From contig CAUEYG010000012.1 of NCBI GenBank assembly GCA_959021945.1, positions 1 to 12,579 on the forward strand: a DNA stretch of 12,579 bases. Reading direction: 5' to 3'. Below the pieces are notes generated by a model, which was not told where the DNA came from, did not search any database, and worked only from the letters and a program-made list of their open reading frames with translations. Source of the stretch: an uncultured Eubacteriales bacterium (GTDB taxonomy: Bacteria > Bacillota > Clostridia > Peptostreptococcales > Anaerovoracaceae). The position numbers were made by a program, and so were the translations under genes. This document shows positions 6,949-12,579 of the stretch, piece after piece (positions within the stretch are counted from its first letter, which is position 1; each line of letters opens with the position of its first letter).

Positions 6949-9048
6949 ATGAAATTCACAGATTACAGAACGTTTAAAACTGCTGTCGGAGGCAAACTGT
7001 TAGAGCTGGAGATCGGCAAAGTATGCGAGATGGCAAATGGTCAGGTTATGGTGAAATATGGAGATACGGTTGTAAACGTAACAGCCGTAATGTCCAAAGA
7101 GCCAAGACCGGATATTGACTTTTTCCCGCTTAGCTGCGATTATGAAGAAAAAATGTACGCAGCGGGAAAAATTCCAGGGGGATTTATCAAAAGAGAAGGC
7201 AGACCCAGCGAAAAGGCTATCCTCAATTCCAGATTAATGGACAGGCCGCTGAGACCGCTGTTTCCAAAAGGTTTTTTTAATGATGTACAGGTAGTTGCTA
7301 CGGTTATGTGTATGGACAACGATGCTCCGTCTGAAATTGCAGCCATGATCGGCTCGTCGGTAGCTCTTTCCATTTCCGACATCCCTTGGGATGGACCTAC
7401 AGGGTCTGTTCTCATCGGCAGAGTAGACGGACAGTTTGTTGTAAACCCAAGCTTAGAACAGAGAGAAGCCAGCGATATGCACCTGGTGGTATCAGGAACA
7501 AAAGAAGCGATCATGATGGTAGAGGCAGGAGCAGATGAGGTTCCTGAAGAAGATATTCTGGATGCCATTATGTTTGCTCATGAAGAAATCAAGAAAATCG
7601 TTGCTTTTATCGAAGACATTGTTGCTGAAGTAGGAAAGCCAAAAAAAGAACTGGAGCTTTATGAAGTCCCTGAAGAAATCAACACTGCTGTCAGAGCTTA
7701 TGCAGAAAGCAAAATGCGGGACGCCATAAAGACTTATGATAAGATGGAACGCCTTGATAATATGGATGCTGTTGAGGCGGAAACCAAAGAGCATTTTGAA
7801 GAAATTTATCCGGAAAACGGCAAAGATGTCGGAAACGTATTGTATGCCATTACAAAGGAACAAGTAAGAAGCATGATTCTGGATGAAGGCGTTCGCCCTG
7901 ATAACCGAAAATTAGATGAGATTCGTCCCATTTGGGTGGACACCAGCCTGCTGCCGAGAACTCACGGATCCGGGCTCTTTAAGAGAGGACAGACTCAGGT
8001 TATGTCCATTGCCACACTGGGGGCTATGGGCGATGCGCAGACTATTGACGGGATAACAGAGCAGACAGAAAAACGATATATGCACCATTACAATTTCCCT
8101 CCATACTCCGTAGGAGAAGCAAGACCTATGAGAAGTCCGGGAAGAAGAGAGATCGGGCATGGAGCCCTGGCAGAAAGAGCATTGATACCAGTGCTCCCAA
8201 GCGTAGAAGAATTCCCTTATGCCATTCGTGTCGTATCAGAGGTGCTCTCTTCCAACGGTTCTACTTCACAGGCTTCCGTATGCGGCAGCTGTCTGGCGCT
8301 GATGGATGCAGGCGTTCCTATTAAAGCGCCTGTAGCAGGAATTGCCATGGGATTAATCGAACGGGTAGAAGAAGACGGCAGCAGCAAAATGGCCATCCTG
8401 TCTGATATTCAAGGTATGGAAGACTTCCTGGGAGACATGGACTTTAAGGTTGCGGGAACGAAAAAAGGTGTTACTGCTATTCAAATGGATATTAAGGTGC
8501 ACGGGCTTTCCAAAAAAGTACTGCAGGATGCACTGGCTCAGGCTTATGAAGGCAGAATGCATATTATGGGTGAAATGCTGGAAGAGCTGCCGGAGCCGAG
8601 ACAAGAACTGTCGCCATATGCGCCTAGAATTATTTCCATGCAGATTGACCCGGACAAAATCCGTACTGTCATTGGACCGGGAGGCAAAACCATCAACAAG
8701 ATTATTGCTGATACTGGTGTTAAGATTGATATTGATGATACCGGCCTTGTGTATATTGCGGCTCCTGATATGGAAAGCGCCCACGCAGGGGTTCACGAGA
8801 TCGAACTTCTCACCAAAGATGTAGAAGTGGGAGAAACTTATGAAGGAACTGTCACAAGACTGATGAACTTTGGAGCCTTTATTGAAATCCTTCCGGGAAA
8901 AGAAGGACTTCTGCACATTTCTAAAATGGCAAAGCACAGGGTAGAAAAAGTAGAAGATGAAATGAACGTAGGTGATAAGGTGAAAGTAAAAGTGACGGAA
9001 ATTGATAGCCAAAACAGAATTAACCTTTCCAGGAAAGAACTTCTGTAA
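6949..9048 (+). CDS. pnp: Polynucleotide phosphorylase (PNPase)
   Basis: 3'-5' phosphorolytic exoribonuclease that degrades mRNA to nucleoside diphosphates and can add heteropolymeric tails; in the cell it is a trimer, often associated with the RNA degradosome. From the N-terminus the 699 residues contain RNase PH domain 1 (KREGRPSEKAILNSRLMDRP), an all-helical linker (~210-310), RNase PH domain 2 with SPGRREIGHGALAERAL, and the metal-binding GDMDFKVAGT (495-504). A KH domain with the GPGG loop (576-579) and an S1 domain (625 to the end) follow. The ATG at 6949 is nine bases after AGGAGG (6934-6939). The in-frame TTG at 6943 is only three bases from that site, so I reject it. Upstream, TTGATT (6854-6859) and TATAGC (6877-6882), 17 bases apart, are a weak possible promoter emerging from the rpsO terminator. 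A terminator follows the gene. Confidence 0.98.
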   Translation: MKFTDYRTFKTAVGGKLLELEIGKVCEMANGQVMVKYGDTVVNVTAVMSKEPRPDIDFFPLSCDYEEKMYAAGKIPGGFIKREGRPSEKAILNSRLMDRPLRPLFPKGFFNDVQVVATVMCMDNDAPSEIAAMIGSSVALSISDIPWDGPTGSVLIGRVDGQFVVNPSLEQREASDMHLVVSGTKEAIMMVEAGADEVPEEDILDAIMFAHEEIKKIVAFIEDIVAEVGKPKKELELYEVPEEINTAVRAYAESKMRDAIKTYDKMERLDNMDAVEAETKEHFEEIYPENGKDVGNVLYAITKEQVRSMILDEGVRPDNRKLDEIRPIWVDTSLLPRTHGSGLFKRGQTQVMSIATLGAMGDAQTIDGITEQTEKRYMHHYNFPPYSVGEARPMRSPGRREIGHGALAERALIPVLPSVEEFPYAIRVVSEVLSSNGSTSQASVCGSCLALMDAGVPIKAPVAGIAMGLIERVEEDGSSKMAILSDIQGMEDFLGDMDFKVAGTKKGVTAIQMDIKVHGLSKKVLQDALAQAYEGRMHIMGEMLEELPEPRQELSPYAPRIISMQIDPDKIRTVIGPGGKTINKIIADTGVKIDIDDTGLVYIAAPDMESAHAGVHEIELLTKDVEVGETYEGTVTRLMNFGAFIEILPGKEGLLHISKMAKHRVEKVEDEMNVGDKVKVKVTEIDSQNRINLSRKELL

Positions 9049-9059
9049 AAGAGGCATGT

Positions 9060-9099
9060 ATAGCGCAGCAGTTTAAGCAGACTGTTGCGCTATTTTTTT
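9060..9099 (+). terminator. Factor-independent terminator after pnp
   Basis: ATAGCGCAGCAGT (9060-9072) pairs with ACTGTTGCGCTAT (9081-9093) across an eight-base loop, with a single G-U pair and then a T run to 9099. It starts 12 bases after the pnp stop. On the opposite strand the stem is not followed by a T run, so it can serve the convergent luxR-type gene only poorly. Confidence 0.93.
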
Positions 9100-9117
9100 A
9101 TCATTGTAAGCACAGAA

Positions 9118-9888
9118 TTAATTATGAGTTTCAGAAAGTAACTGTTTGAGCTGGCTTCTTGAAGATACGTTTAGCTTTTTATAAATGTTAGACGTGTGTT
9201 TTTTTAGAGTGTTGCTGCTAATACAAAGTGAATCTGCGATGATGTAATTTGGTGTATCAGAAAAAATCAGCTGAGCTATTTGCAGTTCTCTTTCCGTTAA
9301 ATTGCTGCTTAAAAGAAAATCAATCTGCGGTTTCGAAAAACGACAGAACGTATTATGGCCATGCAGTTGGGCAAGGCGGTTGGCCAGATGCTCTTTAAAT
9401 TGAGATAAAATATAGATGTCCTTTTCAGAGAAATCAGGATCCGCAGAATAGTAAAGGGATAATTCAGCAAGTAAGTTTCCGTCAGACTTTAAGGTAACCG
9501 TGCAGCAATGTTTCATATTGATTGATTTAAGAAACAGTGTATTAAATTTCGTTTTTTGATAAGAATCTCCCCTCAGCAGAGTTGTACGGTTACTGGCAAT
9601 GAAAGACTCTGGGTATTTAAAAATATAGTCAGTACTTTCGTTTCCATATGATTCTTTGCAGCGATTATATATTTCTGCAATGCGGGGTGTGGCATCATTA
9701 ATCATATTGACTTCAATGGAGTTATACAGCTTCAAGCTGTCATTTACCAGACTGAATTCAGCCACATCAAAGTCGATTAAACCTCGTAAATTTTCTAAAA
9801 AAGATTTCCGCATAGAGTGAGAGTCATTTTCTGAATAAATCAATAACACAATTTTGTTTATTAATTCCCATTCGGACATCGAAAGCAT
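9118..9888 (-). CDS. LuxR-family (GerE-type HTH) transcriptional regulator
   Basis: The 256-residue protein ends in a classic LuxR/GerE DNA-binding domain (197-251): LTERELQIAQLIFSDTPNYI, then IADSLCISSNTLKKHTSNIY and KKLNVSSRSQLKQLL. The N-terminal ~180 residues match no family I can name. They read as a mixed alpha/beta GAF- or PAS-like sensor, with VTLKSDGNLLAELSLYYSA and SEKDIYILSQFKEHLANRLA resembling the end of a GAF domain. There is no phospho-acceptor receiver motif, and two adjacent Cys (128-129) are present. The ATG at 9888 has AGGTG eight bases upstream; a second Met three codons later is less well placed. It is convergent with pnp and divergent from the MFS gene, so it most likely controls the MFS-dehydrogenase pair. 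Base use is AT-richer than the genes to its left, in keeping with an accessory origin. Confidence 0.9.
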   Translation of the reverse strand: MLSMSEWELINKIVLLIYSENDSHSMRKSFLENLRGLIDFDVAEFSLVNDSLKLYNSIEVNMINDATPRIAEIYNRCKESYGNESTDYIFKYPESFIASNRTTLLRGDSYQKTKFNTLFLKSINMKHCCTVTLKSDGNLLAELSLYYSADPDFSEKDIYILSQFKEHLANRLAQLHGHNTFCRFSKPQIDFLLSSNLTERELQIAQLIFSDTPNYIIADSLCISSNTLKKHTSNIYKKLNVSSRSQLKQLLSETHN

Positions 9889-9942
9889 ATCGGCACCTGT
9901 TCCTTACTCCCTTGCGGGCAGATCTGTTACGAGATGTAATCT

Positions 9943-9971
9943 ATTATAGTTTACGTTGCCCCTTAAGTAAA
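9943..9971 (-). promoter_or_regulatory. Promoter of the LuxR-family regulator
   Basis: On the minus strand, TTTACT (9966-9971) and a perfect TATAAT (9943-9948) are spaced by 17 bases. The predicted start point near 9936 leaves a short leader to the ATG at 9888. The -35 box matches four of six consensus positions, so this should be a moderately strong sigma-A-type promoter. Confidence 0.65.
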
Positions 9972-10014
9972 TATTTTATTGACATAAATAATACTAAAAG
10001 TAGCAAAAAAGTTG

Positions 10015-10020
10015 TATAAA
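10015..10020 (+). promoter_or_regulatory. Possible -10 element for the MFS operon
   Basis: TATAAA lies in the divergent region, but the hexamer 17 bases upstream is far from TTGACA. A perfect TTGACA does occur at 9979-9984, but it is 30 bases from this box and cannot pair with it. A second -10 candidate, TATGAT (10103-10108), also lacks a good -35. The lack of a full consensus promoter suggests an activator-dependent one. Low certainty on position. Confidence 0.3.
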
Positions 10021-10048
10021 ATAAGCATGATAATAATAATCTGAAAGT

Positions 10049-10082
10049 AAATAACACTTTGTTTCATAACAAGGTGTTATTT
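10049..10082. repeat. 34-base near-perfect palindrome in the MFS upstream region
   Basis: AAATAACACTTTGTT (10049-10063) and AACAAGGTGTTATTT (10068-10082) are inverted copies with one G-T pair, separated by TCAT. As DNA it is a large dyad that could be the operator of the divergent LuxR-type regulator. As RNA it would form a 15-bp hairpin followed by TTTTAAT, which might act as a weak attenuator. The centre (10065-10066) would be near -49 relative to a start point served by the TATGAT box at 10103, a usual place for activator binding. The sequence does not decide between these roles. Confidence 0.8.
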
Positions 10083-10123
10083 TAATATTCTGAAAAAATA
10101 TGTATGATGGATTTACAAAAAAG

Positions 10124-10155
10124 AAAGGAGGAAATTGATGTTTTAAGGCATCAAT
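10124..10155 (+). promoter_or_regulatory. Distant Shine-Dalgarno and hairpin ahead of the MFS start
   Basis: A strong site AAAGGAGG (10124-10131) is followed by a perfect seven-base inverted repeat, ATTGATG (10134-10140) and CATCAAT (10149-10155), with loop TTTTAAGG. The MFS ATG is at 10164. In linear form the site is 32 bases from that ATG, too far to work directly. With the hairpin formed, only ten unpaired bases remain between them, a workable spacing. Nothing resembling a ribosome binding site lies closer; the nearest AAGG (10145-10148) is 15 bases away and sits in the loop. Confidence 0.6.
10138..10146 (+). other. Two-codon minicistron ATG-TTT-TAA in the MFS leader
   Basis: ATG at 10138 is six bases after AAAGGAGG, an ideal spacing, yet the frame stops after one further codon (TTT TAA). 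The MFS ATG is 17 bases beyond the stop. A ribosome starting here would either be wasted or re-initiate at the MFS gene. The minicistron overlaps the left arm and loop of the hairpin, so translating it and forming the hairpin exclude each other. Whether it is translated is unknown. Confidence 0.45.
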
Positions 10156-10163
10156 AAATAAAA

Positions 10164-11450
10164 ATGCAAAAGAACATAGGGTTAAAAGGCACAAACGGCA
10201 AATTCTATTTTGGTTGGTATGTGGTAATTATGGGTTTTATTCTCATGATATTTGGTTATGCATGCATTGTTTCAGTATCAGGTATATTTACACTTCCAGT
10301 AACAACAGAGCTGGATTTTCAGATTGGTGATTTTGTTGTTTGGATGACAATACAAAGCCTGGCATCTATTGGGATGTTGTTATTGATCCAAAAACGCATG
10401 ACTTCTAAAATGATCAAGCCTATTATGATCTTCAGTGCCATATGTGGGGCAATTGGAATGTTTGGTTTTTCCAGAAGTTATGAATTATGGCAGTTCTATC
10501 TTTTTGCAGTGTTTTTAGGAATATGTATGGGAGGACTTACATCTACACCTTGTACTGTTCTTATTACAAATTGGTTTGGTGCAAAAGCCAGAGGCGTTGC
10601 TCTCAGTTTTGTTTTTGGAGGAACGAGCCTGGGGTGCATGGCAGTAATGCCTATTCTCAATCAAATTGTTCTTACTCAGGGCTGGAGAACCGCTTATCTT
10701 GTGATTGCAATTGCACTCTTAGTCTTATGTATTCCCTTAATACTGGCTTTTGCAAAGTGGAATCCAAAATCCATGGGGCTTACAAGAATGGGGGAAGAAA
10801 CAAAAGAGGAAAATCCGGAGAAAGTACAGCAAATTAAGACAGGGATACCTTTCAGGGCAGGAATTAAAAAAATTTCTACCTGGCTGATGTTTTTATCAGG
10901 CGCATTACTGGTTATAGCATCCGTCAACGTGTTACTTCATACACAGACTTTTTTGATTATGAATGGTTATAGCGCAACAGTCGGGGGGAATATTGTTTCC
11001 GTTTCTATTGGACTTCTATTTGTAGGTTCAATTGTAATAGGTGCTGTCTGTGATAAAGGGCATTTGCAGGCAGGGGCGATTCTTACCGCAATTTTATTTG
11101 CTTTGGCATTTATTGGTCAACTGTTAATTCCCCAACTGGGGACAGTTGGTATCGGATTTTTGATTATCGGCTACAGCTTTGGCTGTCCTGCAGTAAATGT
11201 AATCTCACCATTGCTGGTAAATCATATGTTTGGCGAGAAGGATACAGGCAGATATGTCAGCTATGTGAATATGTTCATTTCACTGGGAGGGGCCTTTGGG
11301 GCTGCTATTATTGGAATGGTACTTAATAAGACAGGAACTTATACAGCGCCTTTTGCAGTATGTGCCGTATTTATTATAATCTGCGGATTGATTCGCGGCA
11401 TGGTTTCTTCAGATAAGTTTAGATTTAAGGAAGATAAGGGGGAGTGTTAA
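10164..11450 (+). CDS. MFS transporter, monocarboxylate/oxalate-formate-like
   Basis: A 428-residue integral membrane protein with about twelve predicted hydrophobic segments in two halves, split by a charged cytoplasmic loop at ~198-235 rich in Lys and Glu. The opening NGKFYFGWYVVIMGFILMIF, the block ITNWFGAKARGVALSFVFGG (MFS loop signature, 134-153) and TGRYVSYVNMFISLGGAFG (361-379) resemble the oxalate/formate antiporter and monocarboxylate transporter branch. That suggests a small organic anion as cargo, but the substrate is inferred only from resemblance. The start at 10164 is fixed by an in-frame TAA at 10155-10157 and by the normal N-terminus of this branch, though no ribosome binding site lies at the usual distance. 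It abuts the dehydrogenase gene with no gap, so the two form an operon, and it is divergent from the LuxR-type regulator. Base composition is AT-richer than the translation operon. Confidence 0.88.
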   Translation: MQKNIGLKGTNGKFYFGWYVVIMGFILMIFGYACIVSVSGIFTLPVTTELDFQIGDFVVWMTIQSLASIGMLLLIQKRMTSKMIKPIMIFSAICGAIGMFGFSRSYELWQFYLFAVFLGICMGGLTSTPCTVLITNWFGAKARGVALSFVFGGTSLGCMAVMPILNQIVLTQGWRTAYLVIAIALLVLCIPLILAFAKWNPKSMGLTRMGEETKEENPEKVQQIKTGIPFRAGIKKISTWLMFLSGALLVIASVNVLLHTQTFLIMNGYSATVGGNIVSVSIGLLFVGSIVIGAVCDKGHLQAGAILTAILFALAFIGQLLIPQLGTVGIGFLIIGYSFGCPAVNVISPLLVNHMFGEKDTGRYVSYVNMFISLGGAFGAAIIGMVLNKTGTYTAPFAVCAVFIIICGLIRGMVSSDKFRFKEDKGEC

Positions 11451-12579
11451 ATGAAACCTTTCGATATGTTTGAATTTATATTGCCCACAAGAATTCGGTT
11501 TGGTGAGGGCATTTCAGGAAAACTTGCTTATGAAATAAAACAAATGGGACATAACAAACCTATGATCGTTACAGACCAAGGTTTGATAAAAGCAGGTGTT
11601 GTGGATGCAGTAATAGAAAGCCTAAAGAAAGAGCAAATGGAATATGCAATATTTGACCGAATAGAACCTAATCCTCGGGATATTACCGTACAAAAAGCTT
11701 ATGAAGCGGCGGTTGAGTATGGGGCGGACGTATTGGTTGCTGTTGGAGGAGGGAGCTCGATTGATACAGCAAAGGCTGTCGGCGTTCTTATGACTCATGG
11801 CGGGTTAATAAATGAATATGAGGGTCTTGGCAAAATTAAAAAACCGATTTGCGATTTAATTGCCATCCCAACAACTGTGGGAACAGGAAGTGAAGTTACT
11901 TTTTGGTCAGTGATTACAGATACAAAGAAGCATTACAAGATGAGCATCGGGAGTCCCTTCCTTGCTGCCAAACTAGCATTGGTGGATCCGAACTTGGTAG
12001 AAAGCCTGCCCCCTGCTGTGACTGCTGCAACAGGCATGGATGCTCTTACCCACGCTATTGAGGGTTACACCTGCAGGCTTGCAGAGCCTATCACAGATGC
12101 ATGTGGGATCTATGCTATTGAAATGATCACTTCCAATATCCAAAATGCAGTAAATGGCAGAGACAAAGAAGCAAAGGCCAATATGCTGATAGGGAGTCTA
12201 ATTGCAGGTCTGTGCTTTGGCAACTCAGACATAGCGGCAGTTCATTGCATGGGAGAAGCACTAGGAGGACTTTATGACACACCTCATGGTGTAGCTATGG
12301 CTATTTTGCTGCCATACGTTATGGATTACAATTATTCATCCGACTGTGAAAAATTCGCTAGGATCGCTAATGCTATGGGTCAGAAGACAGAGGGAATATG
12401 CCAGGAAGAAGCTGCTCAGAAAGCGGTAAATGCAGTGCATCAATTGAACAGGGAATTAAAAATGCCAAAACTGCGGGATATTGGAATTAGAGAAAAAGAT
12501 TTACCGGAACTGGCCAAAAGAGCATGTGTAAATGTATCAACAGACAGCAACCCAAGGAAGGTAACGGAACAGGATTTCC
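11451..12579 (+). CDS. Iron-containing alcohol dehydrogenase (3' end outside window)
   Basis: NAD(P)-dependent group III alcohol dehydrogenase, interconverting a small alcohol and its aldehyde or ketone. The 376 visible codons stay open to the window edge; family members are ~385 residues, so only a few residues are missing. The N-terminal Rossmann-like half has FGEGISGKL, VTDQGLIKAGVVD and the nucleotide-binding GGGSSIDTAKA (99-109), then IPTTVGTGSEVT. The helical half holds all four metal ligands by alignment with FucO: D197 and H201 in MDALTHAIEGY, H265 in VHCMGEALGG, and H279 in DTPHGVA. Position numbers match lactaldehyde reductase FucO within about two residues, but butanol, propanediol and 4-hydroxybutyrate dehydrogenases share these motifs. 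The ATG follows the MFS stop codon directly, with GGGGGAG (11438-11444) six bases upstream. Likely acts on what the MFS protein imports, or makes what it exports. Confidence 0.93.
   Translation, partial: MKPFDMFEFILPTRIRFGEGISGKLAYEIKQMGHNKPMIVTDQGLIKAGVVDAVIESLKKEQMEYAIFDRIEPNPRDITVQKAYEAAVEYGADVLVAVGGGSSIDTAKAVGVLMTHGGLINEYEGLGKIKKPICDLIAIPTTVGTGSEVTFWSVITDTKKHYKMSIGSPFLAAKLALVDPNLVESLPPAVTAATGMDALTHAIEGYTCRLAEPITDACGIYAIEMITSNIQNAVNGRDKEAKANMLIGSLIAGLCFGNSDIAAVHCMGEALGGLYDTPHGVAMAILLPYVMDYNYSSDCEKFARIANAMGQKTEGICQEEAAQKAVNAVHQLNRELKMPKLRDIGIREKDLPELAKRACVNVSTDSNPRKVTEQDF

Noticed and set aside
8353..9057. Long minus-strand frame antisense to pnp
   Set aside because: Its composition is that of a reverse-complement shadow of pnp. 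It has no family motifs and no ribosome binding site, and the plus strand is clearly coding.
9060..9093. Bidirectional terminator also serving the LuxR-type gene
   Set aside because: Read on the minus strand, the stem is followed by ACATGCC rather than a T run, so intrinsic termination in that direction is not supported.
9979..9984. Perfect TTGACA as -35 of the MFS promoter
   Set aside because: At 16-18 bases downstream there is only TAGCAA, AGCAAA or GCAAAA, none an acceptable -10. The TATAAA at 10015 is too far away.
1..12579. CRISPR array, transposase, tRNA or rRNA genes
   Set aside because: No regularly spaced direct repeats, transposase motifs, cloverleaf sequences or rRNA segments were recognised on reading through both strands.

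Overview
The window looks like a chromosome segment of an anaerobic low- to mid-GC Firmicute, most likely a member of the Clostridia. This rests on the gene order infB-rbfA-nrnA-truB-ribF ... rpsO-pnp, strong AGGAGG-type ribosome binding sites, tight gene spacing and factor-independent terminators ending in T runs. I cannot fix the genus from sequence alone.

Positions 1-6423 form a densely packed plus-strand translation/RNA operon. It holds the 3' part of infB (initiation factor IF-2), rbfA (30S maturation), nrnA (DHH-DHHA1 nanoRNase/pAp phosphatase), truB (tRNA U55 pseudouridine synthase) and ribF (riboflavin kinase/FAD synthetase). These are followed by a class II aldolase-family gene with no obvious link to translation. 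The genes either overlap by 4 bases or are separated by gaps of 4 to 30 bases.

Positions 6424-9117 hold rpsO (S15) and pnp (polynucleotide phosphorylase). The rpsO leader can fold into a stem carrying a G-U/G-C pair motif like the one S15 binds in 16S rRNA, suggesting autoregulation. A strong terminator separates rpsO from pnp, and another closes pnp.

Positions 9118-12579 are a different kind of DNA: AT-richer and accessory in content. A minus-strand LuxR-family regulator is divergent from an MFS transporter followed by an iron-containing alcohol dehydrogenase that runs off the window. The 275-base divergent region holds a consensus-like promoter for the regulator and a 34-base near-perfect palindrome. 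It also holds an unusual MFS translation start: a strong Shine-Dalgarno 32 bases upstream of the start codon, separated from it by a perfect 7-bp hairpin that contains a two-codon ATG-TTT-TAA minicistron. The simplest reading is a regulated uptake-and-oxidation/reduction module for a small organic acid, alcohol or aldehyde, controlled by the divergent regulator. The substrate cannot be read from the sequence.

No transposase, CRISPR array, tRNA or rRNA gene was seen.
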